The notes: generated by a model from the sequence alone, not told the origin. A DNA stretch of 57,229 bases from Canibacter zhuwentaonis (GCF_018531125.1 NZ_JAHDSY010000011.1); one strand, 5' to 3'; positions 8,413 through 17,784 are shown, counted from the stretch's first letter. Numbers and translations are program-made.

Positions 8413-8418
8413 TAGCAT
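8413..8418 (+). promoter_or_regulatory. -10 element (TAGCAT) of leaderless ubiE promoter
   Basis: TAGCAT ends 7 nt before the GTG start at 8426. No Shine-Dalgarno sequence is visible. The -35 is weak. Confidence 0.45.
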
Positions 8419-8425
8419 AGAGAGT

Positions 8426-9154
8426 GTGAATCGAGCTGACGCAACTACTAAAATCGGCGCAGAAGTGTCGAGTATGTTTGATTCAATTTCTGCGCGCTAT
8501 GATTTAACTAATGACGTGCTTTCTTTGGGCGTGCACAGGCTATGGCGTATTGCTACGGTTAGAGCGCTTAATCCGCGCCCCGGCGAAATTGTGTTGGATC
8601 TTGCGGCGGGAACTGGTTTTTCATCGGGTGCGCTGGCAAAAACTGGCGCGCGCATTATTGGCGCTGATTTTTCTGAGGGAATGTTAAATATTGCCCGCGA
8701 AAAATATCGGGGCGTGCCAAACCTCAGTTTTGAGTGGGCGGATGCAACAGAACTGTCCTTTGCAGACGATTTTTTTGATGCCGCAACAATTTCTTTTGGG
8801 CTGCGCAACGTTAATAACGTTGGTAAAGCGCTCGCTGAAATGTATCGCGTGGTAAAGCCCGGCGGGCGCATTGTGGTGTGCGAGTTCTCGCAGCCGCACC
8901 GCCTAATTGAGCGTCCGTATGCTTTTTATAATCGTTCAGTTGCGCCGTACATAGCTTGGATTCTCAACAATAACGGTGACGCTTACGATTATCTGGCAGA
9001 TTCAATCTCAATATGGCCCGCGCAGGAGCAGCTCGCGCAGGTGCTCCAAGAGGCAGGTTTTGAGCGCGTTAAATATCGCAATCTTGCGGGAGGAATTGTT
9101 GCGCTGCACCGCGGCTTTGTGCCACCAAAAAACTCTGGGGCGAGCAAAAAATGA
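8426..9154 (+). CDS. ubiE: Demethylmenaquinone methyltransferase
   Basis: 242 residues of class I SAM-dependent methyltransferase (UbiE/MenG family), which performs the last menaquinone step, methylation of demethylmenaquinone. Seen are FDSISARYDLTNDVLSLG at the N-terminus, the SAM loop LDLAAGTGFSSGAL, SFGLRNVNN, and the UbiE signature around AEMYRVVKPGGR followed by CEFSQP. The GTG start fits a leaderless transcript. Its stop overlaps the next start (ATGA at 9151-9154), so it is translationally coupled to the polyprenyl diphosphate synthase that makes the menaquinone side chain. Confidence 0.93.
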   Translation: MNRADATTKIGAEVSSMFDSISARYDLTNDVLSLGVHRLWRIATVRALNPRPGEIVLDLAAGTGFSSGALAKTGARIIGADFSEGMLNIAREKYRGVPNLSFEWADATELSFADDFFDAATISFGLRNVNNVGKALAEMYRVVKPGGRIVVCEFSQPHRLIERPYAFYNRSVAPYIAWILNNNGDAYDYLADSISIWPAQEQLAQVLQEAGFERVKYRNLAGGIVALHRGFVPPKNSGASKK

Positions 9155-10206
9155 GCGAGAAAATAAACATCACAACGGCAACTTCAGCCCTGCCAGCAAA
9201 ACTGCTCCAGTCGGTGGCACACCAGCGCCATATAAAAGCACTCGAGCGCGAGCTGGCGCTGGTTGAAGCGGGGCTGCTCTCGCAGATCCGCTTTGCCTCA
9301 CCAATAGCAGATGCCGCCGCAAAATACCTTGCCGCGGCAGGGGGGAAGCGGATTCGCCCGCTCCTGCTATTGCTTGTGAGCGAGCTTGGTTCCGGGCCAA
9401 CCGAACAGGTGCGGCGCGTGGCGCAGGTCATTGAAATTACTCATTTAGCGTCGCTCTACCACGATGACGTGATGGATGAGGCGGTCACAAGGCGCGGGGT
9501 GCAAACCGCGCACCTTGCCTGGAGCAATTCGGTTGCTATTTTGGCCGGTGACCTGCTGTTTGCGCGCGCTTCTCGCCTGGTTGCGGATATGAGCGCAGAA
9601 GCAATTTTGCTGCAGTCAGAAACTTTTGAGCGTCTTTGCCTGGGGCAGTTGCACGAAACCGTGGGTCCGGGCACCGAAGATGACGAGCTGAGCTTTTATT
9701 TGCAGGTGCTCGCCGATAAAACCGGGTCGCTGATTTCGTGCGCGGCTCGGATGGGTGCGCTGGTGAGTGGTGCGCCGCGCGAGTTTTTGGATCCGCTAAC
9801 AGCCTACGGCGAGGGCATCGGGGTTGCTTTTCAGCTTGTTGATGATGTTATCGACCTGTCGCCCGCAGCGGCAGACACGGGTAAGCGCGCGGGCACCGAT
9901 TTGCGCGCTGGAGTTACAACGCTGCCGCTTTTGCTGCTGCGCAAATCTGCCGCCACAAATGCGGCTGATGCAGATCTATTGCGGCGGATCGAAACGGGCG
10001 TTGCTGCGGTTGCCGCAGGAGCTGACCCGAGCGTTATGGATAAGGAAGTCACCGAGCTGTATCGCCACGAGGTGACTGCGCAAACGGCAATGCGCGCTCA
10101 CAAGGTTGCCGGTGACGCGGTGCAAGCGCTGGCGAGTTTGCCTGCCGGGCGGGTTAAAACCGCCCTTGAAAAACTCGCGAAAACAATCGTTGAGCGGGTT
10201 GGCTAG
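9151..10206 (+). CDS. Long-chain polyprenyl diphosphate synthase
   Basis: 351 residues of the trans-isoprenyl diphosphate synthase fold. It extends farnesyl- or geranylgeranyl-diphosphate with isopentenyl diphosphate to the C35-C50 chain attached to menaquinone. The first Asp-rich motif is YHDDVMDEA with RRG downstream, the second is FQLVDDVIDL; GGKRIRPLLLLL precedes the first. The start overlaps the ubiE stop by 4 bp. Context supports the menaquinone side-chain enzyme (IspB/HepT type), but the chain length cannot be read reliably from the sequence. Confidence 0.9.
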   Translation: MSEKINITTATSALPAKLLQSVAHQRHIKALERELALVEAGLLSQIRFASPIADAAAKYLAAAGGKRIRPLLLLLVSELGSGPTEQVRRVAQVIEITHLASLYHDDVMDEAVTRRGVQTAHLAWSNSVAILAGDLLFARASRLVADMSAEAILLQSETFERLCLGQLHETVGPGTEDDELSFYLQVLADKTGSLISCAARMGALVSGAPREFLDPLTAYGEGIGVAFQLVDDVIDLSPAAADTGKRAGTDLRAGVTTLPLLLLRKSAATNAADADLLRRIETGVAAVAAGADPSVMDKEVTELYRHEVTAQTAMRAHKVAGDAVQALASLPAGRVKTALEKLAKTIVERVG

Positions 10207-10216
10207 GGAGTGAGCG

Positions 10217-11617
10217 GTGTCTGAGCAGCAACAGCCGGTTTTGAAGGTTGCTATAATTGGTGCGGGGCCAGCTGGTATATACGCCGCCGATATTTTGCAC
10301 AAGAGCGTTACTGATGCGGCGGTTACGATCGATATTTTCGAGCAGCTACCAGCCCCCTACGGGCTTGTGAGGTACGGTGTTGCGCCTGATCATCCGCGGA
10401 TTAAAGCGATTATTAAAGCGCTGCGCGAGGTGCTTGACTCTGGCACGGTGCGATTTTTCGGCAATGTGTGTTACGGACAGGACATCACGCTCGCCGATTT
10501 GCGCGAGCACTATCACGCGGTTATTTTTGCAACAGGCGCGGTTAAAGACGCGGCGCTTGACATCCCCGGCATTGACGCGGCGTACTCTTTTGGGGCGGCG
10601 GCTTTTGTGAGCTGGTTTGACGGGCACCCTGACGTGCCGCGCTACTGGCCGCTTGACGCGCGATCGGTTGCCGTTATCGGTAACGGTAATGTTGCGCTCG
10701 ATATTTCGCGGGTTCTCATTAAGCACGTGGCGGATATGCTGAGCACTGAGATTCCAGATAATGTGCGCGAGGTGTTCGCGCAAAACCCGATTGAAACACT
10801 GCATATTTTTGGGCGCAAAGGACCGTTGCAGGTAAAATTCACACCGCTCGAGTTGCGCGAACTGGGCGAGGTTGCGGGCGTTGATATGGTGCTTGATCCG
10901 CAGGATTTTGCGCAAACTGATGAGCATATCGAAAATTTAAAAAACACCAATAAGCAAATACTCGTTATTTCGCGTATTTTCAGCAAGTGGCTTGCCGAGC
11001 AGGCGGCGCGCGAGAGTGCTGCGCCGCGGCAGCTGGTTTTCCATTTCTGGGCAAAACCGGTTGCGGTGCTAAAAGACGAGCAGGGCAGGGTTTGCGCTTT
11101 GAAAATACAGCGCACAAAACCCGATGGCAGCGGCGGGGTTATTGACACCGATGTTTTTGAAACAGTTCCTGTGCAGGCGCTTTACCGCGCTGTTGGGTAT
11201 TTCGGTTCCGCCGTGGCGGGTGTGCCGTTTGACAGCGCGCGCGGGGTGATTCCAAACACTGCGGGCAGAGTGCAGAGCAACACGGGTGAAATTATGCCGG
11301 GGGTATACGCAACCGGCTGGATCAAGCGAGGTCCGGTGGGGCTTATTGGCGCAACAAAATCTGACGCGCGCGAAACCCTGGAGTGCCTGGTGGTAGACTG
11401 GCAGCGGGGCAAACTCTGGCATCACACGGCGGATGCCGGCGATCCGCCACAAATTACGTCGCTACTGCGGGAGCGCGGTGTTGAGTACACCGATATTGAG
11501 GGATGGCATCGGCTTGATGCTGCCGAGCAGGAGCTGGGCATGAAAAACCAGCGGGAGCGGATTAAAATAGTGCCGCGCGGGCAGATGGTGCAGATCAGCC
11601 GCGCGGGTAGAAGCTAG
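10217..11617 (+). CDS. fprA: Ferredoxin/adrenodoxin-type NADP reductase FprA
   Basis: 466 residues of flavoprotein with the adrenodoxin-reductase architecture: an FAD-binding Rossmann motif (IIGAGPAGIYAADIL), FEQLPAPYGLVRYGVAPDHP, an NADP site (IGNGNVALDISRVL), and the C-terminal TGWIKRGPVGLIGATK. It transfers electrons between NADPH and ferredoxin or flavodoxin. The GTG start at 10217 has GGGAG about 6 nt upstream. It follows the polyprenyl synthase by 10 bp and is probably in the same transcript. Confidence 0.92.
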   Translation: MSEQQQPVLKVAIIGAGPAGIYAADILHKSVTDAAVTIDIFEQLPAPYGLVRYGVAPDHPRIKAIIKALREVLDSGTVRFFGNVCYGQDITLADLREHYHAVIFATGAVKDAALDIPGIDAAYSFGAAAFVSWFDGHPDVPRYWPLDARSVAVIGNGNVALDISRVLIKHVADMLSTEIPDNVREVFAQNPIETLHIFGRKGPLQVKFTPLELRELGEVAGVDMVLDPQDFAQTDEHIENLKNTNKQILVISRIFSKWLAEQAARESAAPRQLVFHFWAKPVAVLKDEQGRVCALKIQRTKPDGSGGVIDTDVFETVPVQALYRAVGYFGSAVAGVPFDSARGVIPNTAGRVQSNTGEIMPGVYATGWIKRGPVGLIGATKSDARETLECLVVDWQRGKLWHHTADAGDPPQITSLLRERGVEYTDIEGWHRLDAAEQELGMKNQRERIKIVPRGQMVQISRAGRS

Positions 11618-11649
11618 TTTTTATAAAATATAAATAAGGGAGATAATTT

Positions 11650-12201
11650 ATGAGCGCAAAAACAAAACTTATTGAGCTGATTAAAAGCGAGGCCGTTTTT
11701 CACGGGGATTTCACGCTCACCAGCGGCAAAAAAGCAAGCTACTACATAGACCTGCGCAAGCTCAGCCTTGACCATCGTGCCGCGCCGCTAATTGGCGAGG
11801 TTATGTGTGATTTGATCGCCGATATTGACGGGGTTGTTGCAGTTGGCGGGCTAACCATGGGTGCCGATCCCGTTGCCAGCGCGATTATGCACGAGAGCGT
11901 AAAACGCGGTGAGAATCTGAACTCTTTTGTTGTGCGCAAAGAGCCTAAAAATCACGGCAGGGGCAGGCAGGTTGAAGGTCCCGATGTGGCGGGCAAGCGA
12001 GTTGTTGTTGTTGAGGACACCTCGACAACGGGTGGTTCGCCGTTAAAAGCGATTGCGGCTCTTGAAAAGCTGGGCGCGCAGGTTGTTGCGGTAGCTGTTG
12101 TTGTGGATCGCAATGCCCCGGCCAAAGCTCGTATAGAAACTGCCGGGTACGAGTACCGCTACGCGATTGACCTGGCAGATCTGGGGCTGGACCCGCAGTA
12201 G
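11650..12201 (+). CDS. pyrE: Orotate phosphoribosyltransferase
   Basis: 183 residues, type I phosphoribosyltransferase. It makes OMP from orotate and PRPP in pyrimidine synthesis. The PRPP loop VVVVEDTSTTGGSP lies at residues 117-131; GDFTLTSGKKASYYIDLR at the N-terminus is the OPRTase signature. ATG at 11650 is preceded by AAGGGAGATAATTT, a good ribosome site. No other pyr gene is adjacent. Confidence 0.95.
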   Translation: MSAKTKLIELIKSEAVFHGDFTLTSGKKASYYIDLRKLSLDHRAAPLIGEVMCDLIADIDGVVAVGGLTMGADPVASAIMHESVKRGENLNSFVVRKEPKNHGRGRQVEGPDVAGKRVVVVEDTSTTGGSPLKAIAALEKLGAQVVAVAVVVDRNAPAKARIETAGYEYRYAIDLADLGLDPQ

Positions 12202-12228
12202 TTTCGGTTGTTTAGGAAGGTTGTAAAA

Positions 12229-13047
12229 ATGGTTCAAGAAGCTGCATCCGCACCCCAAAATGGTGCTATAACGCCGGCAGTAACACTGCCCAGGCTAATT
12301 TTAATTGGCGCGATCGCGGGGTTTTTTGGCGGTCTGTTTGGGCTCGGCGGCGGTGTAATTATCGTGCCGGCGCTAGTGTTTTTGTGCGGGTTTAATCAGC
12401 GGCTTGCCGCGGCGAACTCGTCTTTTGCGCTGCTGCCAACAGCGCTTGTAAGCATTATTAGCTACGCCCTGCACGGCGGGGTTGACTGGCTCGCCGGGTT
12501 GGCGTTAGCCGGTGGGGTTTTTGTTGGCTCGCGGATAGGCGCAGCATTTTTGCACCGGCTGAGTTTGCGCGCGCTCGAAATATGTTTTTTGGTGTTTTTA
12601 ATTTTCGCTATTGGCACGCTCTGGACGGTTGTTCCGGCCCGGCAGGACACAATCGAAATGAACCCGCTCGTTTTTGTTCTGCTGATTTTATTTGGAATTA
12701 TTCCGGGCATCGGGGTTGCGCTGCTGGGAATTGGCGGTGGTATTGTTGCAATTCCCGTGCTGATCGCGGGATTTGGTGCCAGCGATTTAATCGCTAAGGG
12801 CACCTCTATGGTAATGGTAATTGTTGGCGCTGTTAGCGCGTCGTACAAAAACGTTAAGCAAAAAACAATCGAGCTAAAAATCCCACTGATAATCGGGGTT
12901 GCGGCGGCTTTTGTGAGTCCGTTTAGTGTGCAACTGGCGGTGTTTTTAACGCCCTTGTGGAGCAATATTTTATTTTCTGTATTTTTGGGATTTATCGCGG
13001 TGCAGTATGTTTTGCGTATTCTGCGGCACGGTAAAAAAACGGCGTAG
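12229..13047 (+). CDS. TauE/SafE family membrane exporter
   Basis: 272 residues with eight or so hydrophobic segments arranged as two similar halves, each opening with a Gly-rich motif (GFFGGLFGLGGGVIIVPAL; GVALLGIGGGIVAIPVL). This is the TauE/SafE (DUF81) fold of sulfite/sulfonate or sulfoacetate exporters. The substrate is not determined. The ATG at 12229 is preferred because AGGAAGG lies 8 nt upstream. It is followed 5 bp later by truA. Confidence 0.88.
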   Translation: MVQEAASAPQNGAITPAVTLPRLILIGAIAGFFGGLFGLGGGVIIVPALVFLCGFNQRLAAANSSFALLPTALVSIISYALHGGVDWLAGLALAGGVFVGSRIGAAFLHRLSLRALEICFLVFLIFAIGTLWTVVPARQDTIEMNPLVFVLLILFGIIPGIGVALLGIGGGIVAIPVLIAGFGASDLIAKGTSMVMVIVGAVSASYKNVKQKTIELKIPLIIGVAAAFVSPFSVQLAVFLTPLWSNILFSVFLGFIAVQYVLRILRHGKKTA

Positions 13048-13052
13048 CGCGC

Positions 13053-13907
13053 ATGCTCCGCTTAAAAATGGTGCTCAGTTACGAGGGCACTGATTTTCAC
13101 GGTTGGGCTGCGCAACCCGGGCTGCGCACGGTGCAGGGCGAGGTTGAGCGCGCGCTCAACACTGTTCTGCGCCGTGGCAGCGATAACCCTGTACAGCTGA
13201 CCGTTGCGGGGCGCACAGACGCGGGCGTGCACGCCCGCAGGCAGGTTGCGCACTTTGATATTGCGGCGGATGAGCTCGCCACGCTGTTAAAAAAAGGCGC
13301 TGTTACGGGGTTTGACCGGGCGGGGCGAATTAACGGGGTTTTGAAGCGGTTTAACGCGAACGATGTTGTTATTCGCGATATTGCGGTCACTGTGCCGGAA
13401 TTTGACGCTCGTTTCGGAGCGCTCTGGCGGCTCTACGAGTACCGGATCTGCGCGGCCTGGGCGTACGATCCGCTCGCTGCCCGGCACACCGTAACTCTGC
13501 CTGGTGAGCCTGACTGGCAGCTGCTGCAAGAAGCGAGCCAAAGCCTGCTCGGGCTGCGCGATTTTGCGGCGTTTTGCAAGGCGCGAGAGGGCGCAACTAG
13601 CGTGCGCACGCTAACGTATTTTGAGTGGCGCGAGGTTGCGCCGGGTGTGCGCGCGGCGCGAATACAGGCGGACGCTTTCTGCCACTCGATGGCGCGCGCG
13701 CTTGTGGGCGGTGTGATTGCGGTTGCAAGCGGGCGGATTACACTGCCGCAGCTGCAAGAATTGCAGGAGCGCGCGCAGCGCACCAGCAGGTTTACTGTGA
13801 TGCCTGCGCACGGGCTGAGCCTTGAGGAGATCGGGTATCCGCCAGAGTCAGAGCTGGCGGCGCGAGCTTTGCAAACCCGGGCGGTGCGCAATGCTGCGGC
13901 GACCTAA
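13053..13907 (+). CDS. truA: tRNA pseudouridine(38-40) synthase
   Basis: 284 residues. It isomerises uridines 38-40 in the tRNA anticodon arm. The catalytic Asp56 lies in AGRTDAGVHA; the N-terminal KMVLSYEGTDFHGWAAQP and the later FCHSMARALVGG are family signatures. Length is normal for actinobacteria. ATG at 13053 follows the exporter stop closely. In many actinobacteria truA follows rplQ in the ribosomal protein region; here it does not. It is convergent with the HAD-IIA gene. Confidence 0.94.
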   Translation: MLRLKMVLSYEGTDFHGWAAQPGLRTVQGEVERALNTVLRRGSDNPVQLTVAGRTDAGVHARRQVAHFDIAADELATLLKKGAVTGFDRAGRINGVLKRFNANDVVIRDIAVTVPEFDARFGALWRLYEYRICAAWAYDPLAARHTVTLPGEPDWQLLQEASQSLLGLRDFAAFCKAREGATSVRTLTYFEWREVAPGVRAARIQADAFCHSMARALVGGVIAVASGRITLPQLQELQERAQRTSRFTVMPAHGLSLEEIGYPPESELAARALQTRAVRNAAAT

Positions 13908-13971
13908 CTCGCGCGGCGATTCAATTCGCGCGGCGCGCCGCAGCGCGGTGCTTAATACCGCAGCGCGTTAA

Positions 13972-14772
13972 CTAGCGCGGTAGCAGATCCGCCACCGATC
14001 CCAGAACCTCATTGGGACGGAAGGGGTATTTCAGAATCTCGCGCTCATCCGCAATGCCCGTTTTAACGAGAATTGTGTGCAGCCCGGCTTCCATTCCCGC
14101 AACAATATCGGTGTCCATGCGGTCGCCGATCATCGCGGTGTTCTCTGAGTGCGCGCCGATTTTGTTGAGCGCAGAGCGGAACATCATCGGGTTTGGCTTG
14201 CCCACAATGTAAGGCACGCGCCCGCTCGCCTTTGTGATGAGCGCGTTAATTGCGCCGGTTGCTGGCAGCGGTCCGTCAGCGCTGGGTCCGGTTGCGTCGG
14301 GGTTGGTTGAAATAAACCGCGCACCCGCGTTAATGAAACGGATCGCCTTGGTCATCGCGTCAAAACTGTAGTTGCGCGTTTCACCAACAACAACAAAATC
14401 GGGGTTCGATTCTGTCATCACAAACCCGGCCTCGTGCAGCGCTGTTAGCAAACCCGCCTCCCCCAGCACGAATGCTGTGCCGCCGGGTGCTTGTGCCTTC
14501 AAAAATGTGGCGGTTGCTAGCGCGCTGGTCCAGATGCGGTCTTCTGGCACGTCAATGCCGCTGGCTGCGAGCCGCGCGCTGAGATCGCGTGCCGTAAAAA
14601 TAGAATTATTGGTGAGCACCAGGTATTCCTGCCCGTTTTTGCGCCAGTGATCTAGCAGCTCGGCAGCTCCCGGGATCGGTTTTTGCTCGTGCACAAGCAC
14701 GCCGTCCATATCTGTTAGCCAGCATTTAACACGATCACGCGCGCTGTTTTTTGAATTATTTTTTTCAGCCAT
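13972..14772 (-). CDS. HAD-IIA (NagD-like) sugar-phosphate phosphatase
   Basis: 266 residues. HAD motif I is WLTDMDGVLV (nucleophile Asp and acid/base Asp), motif II LTNNS, then IVGKPNPMMF with the motif III Lys, and motif IV MIGDRMDTDIVAG. The cap position is that of class IIA (NagD/AraL/phosphoglycolate phosphatase). The substrate is uncertain. The ATG at 14772 is chosen because AGGAG lies 6-8 nt upstream on the minus strand; a longer upstream frame has no homology. It is divergent from pgm. Confidence 0.88.
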   Translation of the reverse strand: MAEKNNSKNSARDRVKCWLTDMDGVLVHEQKPIPGAAELLDHWRKNGQEYLVLTNNSIFTARDLSARLAASGIDVPEDRIWTSALATATFLKAQAPGGTAFVLGEAGLLTALHEAGFVMTESNPDFVVVGETRNYSFDAMTKAIRFINAGARFISTNPDATGPSADGPLPATGAINALITKASGRVPYIVGKPNPMMFRSALNKIGAHSENTAMIGDRMDTDIVAGMEAGLHTILVKTGIADEREILKYPFRPNEVLGSVADLLPR

Positions 14773-14885
14773 TTTTACTCCTAGGTGGATTATTTCGATC
14801 GTTTTCGCCAGCGTAAAACATTTTTTGCGCCTGTGGTTACGGTTTACCCAACTTTTATTATAACTTGCGTGCCAAACTATATAAT

Positions 14886-16640
14886 ATGAGCCAAAATAAA
14901 ACAGCGGACGCGCCCCTGTTGGATCTTGCACAACTGCGGCACGCATACTACGCAATCACCCCAGATCCTGAGGATGCATCACAGCGCGTCGCTTTTGGCA
15001 CTGCGGGGCACCGCGGCACCGCGTTTAATGGCAGTTTTAACGAGGCGCACACACTCGCGGTTTGCGCTGCTATTGCGCAGTATCGCGCGGACTGCGGGAT
15101 TACCGGCCCGCTGTTTTTAGGGGCGGATCCGCATCCGCTGTCAGAGTATGCGCTGGCCGGCGCGCTCGAGATGTTCACTCGACTGGGGGTTGCTGTGCGC
15201 GGTGCTGCGCCGGGCGAGTACGTGCCAACGCCGGTTTTAAGCCGCGCGATTATTAAGCACAATCGCGGGCTTGTCGGTGGTGCGGCGGAAAATGCGGCGA
15301 ATCTGGCTGGCGGCTGTGAAAATGCGGCGGATCTCGCGGGTGCTTGTGAGCCTGGCGCAGCTCTTGCGCCAGGCTGTGCTAACAACCTGGCCGACGGTGT
15401 TTTATTAACACCGAGCCATAACCCGCCGCAGGATGGTGGCATTAAATACAATCTGCCGCACGGAGGTCCTGCGGGAACAGCGGAAACGGCTGAAATTGAG
15501 CGACTCGCCAACGAGTTTTTGCGCGAGATTAGCGCGGCGGGTGGTGCGCAGGAGTGGTTGGCCAAACCGGAGCAAAACCGGGCGTCGCGCGGCACGGTTG
15601 TTGCGTATGATTTCCTCGGTGACTATGTGCAAGATTTGGCGCAGGTTGTTGATATGCGCGCAATCAAAGACAGCAAGCTCAGGTTTGCTGCTCATCCGCT
15701 GGGGGGTGCGGCGGAAGCCTACTGGGTGGCAATTAAAAAAGCGTACGATCTTGATTTAACACTGTTAGGGTCGGGCATCGACAAAACCTGGTCGTTTATG
15801 AGCCTCGACTGGGACGGCAAAATCAGGATGGATCCGTCGTCGCCAATGGCAATGCGCACCGTTACAGAAGCGGGGCTGGATTATCCGCTAATACTTGCCA
15901 ATGATGCGGATGCTGACAGGCATGGAATTGTGACCGCCGATGCTGGGCTGTTAAGTCCGAACCACTTTTTGGCCGTTTGTATTGATTATTTACTAACTCA
16001 TCGCGAAGCCTGGCAGCGACCCGCGACAATTGGCAAAACTATTGTTTCATCTGCGATTATTGATAAAATCGTGGTCGCACACGAGGCGACGCTGTATGAG
16101 GTTCCTGTGGGCTTTAAGTGGTTTGCTGACGGTCTTGCAGCGCGGCAAATAGTGTTTGCGGGCGAGGAGAGCGCGGGAGCAACCCTGTTAGCACGCGATG
16201 GCGAGGTCTGGAGCACCGATAAAGACGGCATCGCGTTGTGCCTGCTCGCGGCGGAAATATACGCGGTAACGGGTCTGAGCCCGAGCCAGTACTATGCTGA
16301 GCTGGTGGCGCGCTATGGCGAGTCGGCGTATGGCAGGGTGGATATGCCGGCCACCGCGACCCAAAAAGCGGTGCTTAGAAACCTGTCTGCTGCAAATATC
16401 GGGGCAAGAGAGCTTGCCGGTGATGCGATTGTTGAGGTGCTTACTGCCGCTCCCGGTAATGGTGTGGGCATCGGGGGCGTTGTGATTCGCACAGAGCACG
16501 CCTGGGCGGCGATCCGCCCCTCCGGAACCGAAGCGGTTATGAAGGTTTATGCCGAGTCGTTTTTGGGTGACGAGCATTTGCGGCGCGTGCAAGAAGCGGC
16601 GGCGCAGATTGCGCAGAATGCTGCGGCGGGCGCGGCGTGA
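14886..16640 (+). CDS. pgm: Phosphoglucomutase with Cys-ending decapeptide insertion
   Basis: 584 residues, alpha-D-phosphohexomutase family. It interconverts glucose 1- and 6-phosphate. Seen are TAGHRGTAFNGSFNEAH, the phosphoserine loop LTPSHNPPQDGG, the metal loop NDADADRHG, the sugar loop AGEESAG and the phosphate-binding RPSGTEAVMK. Immediately before the phosphoserine loop is an extra stretch of about 30-35 residues made of three ten-residue units, ENAANLAGGC, ENAADLAGAC and EPGAALAPGC. Each ends in Cys; the first two are encoded by near-identical 30-bp repeats at 15288-15347. Relatives I know run straight into LADG there. The ATG at 14886 is the best start, although TATAAT directly abuts it; an in-frame TTG at 14865 is possible. 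It overlaps pheA by 4 bp. Confidence 0.92.
   Translation: MSQNKTADAPLLDLAQLRHAYYAITPDPEDASQRVAFGTAGHRGTAFNGSFNEAHTLAVCAAIAQYRADCGITGPLFLGADPHPLSEYALAGALEMFTRLGVAVRGAAPGEYVPTPVLSRAIIKHNRGLVGGAAENAANLAGGCENAADLAGACEPGAALAPGCANNLADGVLLTPSHNPPQDGGIKYNLPHGGPAGTAETAEIERLANEFLREISAAGGAQEWLAKPEQNRASRGTVVAYDFLGDYVQDLAQVVDMRAIKDSKLRFAAHPLGGAAEAYWVAIKKAYDLDLTLLGSGIDKTWSFMSLDWDGKIRMDPSSPMAMRTVTEAGLDYPLILANDADADRHGIVTADAGLLSPNHFLAVCIDYLLTHREAWQRPATIGKTIVSSAIIDKIVVAHEATLYEVPVGFKWFADGLAARQIVFAGEESAGATLLARDGEVWSTDKDGIALCLLAAEIYAVTGLSPSQYYAELVARYGESAYGRVDMPATATQKAVLRNLSAANIGARELAGDAIVEVLTAAPGNGVGIGGVVIRTEHAWAAIRPSGTEAVMKVYAESFLGDEHLRRVQEAAAQIAQNAAAGAA
15288..15377 (+). repeat. Three 30-bp units inside pgm
   Basis: Two nearly identical 30-bp copies (15288-15317 and 15318-15347) and a diverged third (15348-15377) encode decapeptides ending in Cys. 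This looks like tandem duplication by slippage. Confidence 0.8.
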
Positions 16641-17611
16641 GCGGGTGTGATGGGAGCGGGCGTGATGTTAGCGAGAGCCGGCGCGGCGTGAGCGAATTGC
16701 GCAGCTACAGCTATCTCGGCCCGGCAGGTACTTTTACCGAGGCTGCACTAGGGCAGGTGCCCGCGGCGCAGGGGCAGGAGTGGTTGCCCGTGGCAAATGT
16801 GACGCGCGCCCTGTTGAACGTGAGCGAGCACATTAGCGATGCGGCCATGATCGCGATCGAAAACTCGATTGACGGCGGAGTTTCTGCCGCGCAGGACGCA
16901 CTGGCGCAGATTTCCGGGCTGCAGATTCTGGGCGAGTATCTTGTTCCGGTACGGTTTGCGCTGGTGACGCGCCCCGGCGCCGAGCTGTCTCGGGTGCAAA
17001 CGGTTGCGGCGCATCCGGTGGCTTATGCGCAGTGCCGTGCCTGGCTCGAGAGCAATTTGCCCGGTCACAGGCTTATTCCCGCAACCAGCAACGCGCAGGC
17101 GGCGGCGGATCTGCTTGCCAGCAGCGCGCAGATAGACGCGGCAATTGCGCCCCCCAATATTACTTGCCACTTTGAAGTGCGTGTGCACAATAATAATGTG
17201 GGCAGTAATCCTGACGCGCAAACGCGATTTTGCCTGGTTGGGCGCAAACAGCCAGTGGGGGCAATTACCGGGCGTGATAAAACCTCTTTGATTGTGACCC
17301 TGCCGGAGGATCGCTCTGGCTCGTTGCTGACTCTGCTCGAGCAGTTTGCGGCGCGGGGGGTTAATTTGACGCAGATCGCGTCGCGACCCACGGGCGAGCA
17401 GATGGGCAATTACAGGTTTTTTATTGACACGGAGGGGCACATTCGTGAAGAGCGGGTGCGTCACGCGCTAATCGGACTTAAAATGCACAGCCCCGAAGTG
17501 GTTTTTCTCGGGTCTTATCCGCGAGCGGATAATATGCGCGTGAAATCAGATCCGAAATACAGCGACAGTGCTTTCTGCGAGGCAAGCGCCTGGGTCGAGG
17601 GGCTTTTGTAG
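16637..17611 (+). CDS. pheA: Prephenate dehydratase
   Basis: 324 residues at most. It converts prephenate to phenylpyruvate for phenylalanine synthesis. The catalytic domain begins SYSYLGPAGTFTEAAL and includes AAHPVAYAQC, NAQAAADLL and the region around DAQTRFCLVGR. A C-terminal ACT regulatory domain starts at SLIVTLPEDRSGSLLTLLEQF and carries the IASRP motif with MGNYRFFID, so feedback control by phenylalanine is likely. Two GTG starts are possible, 16637 (GTGA overlap with pgm) and 16688. Both sit in copies of the same 14-bp sequence. The 17 extra N-terminal residues look non-conserved. Confidence 0.93.
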   Translation: MSGCDGSGRDVSESRRGVSELRSYSYLGPAGTFTEAALGQVPAAQGQEWLPVANVTRALLNVSEHISDAAMIAIENSIDGGVSAAQDALAQISGLQILGEYLVPVRFALVTRPGAELSRVQTVAAHPVAYAQCRAWLESNLPGHRLIPATSNAQAAADLLASSAQIDAAIAPPNITCHFEVRVHNNNVGSNPDAQTRFCLVGRKQPVGAITGRDKTSLIVTLPEDRSGSLLTLLEQFAARGVNLTQIASRPTGEQMGNYRFFIDTEGHIREERVRHALIGLKMHSPEVVFLGSYPRADNMRVKSDPKYSDSAFCEASAWVEGLL

Positions 17612-17784
17612 GCGAGTGCGGAGCACTCTGCATTTAACTGCGCCCGCTGGGAGCTGTAGCATCGAGGCGCGCTATATGGTCGCCGCCCGCAGGCGTGTTG
17701 TGCGTGCTCAGGAGCGGTGTCGCAGATTCGCGCACGCACCGCCGCAACCCGTCTCTTCCTGAGCCTATACATAGCATTTGCCGC

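Noticed and set aside
15288..15377. CRISPR-like repeats in pgm
   Set aside because: The units are tandem without spacers and translate in frame within a conserved enzyme.
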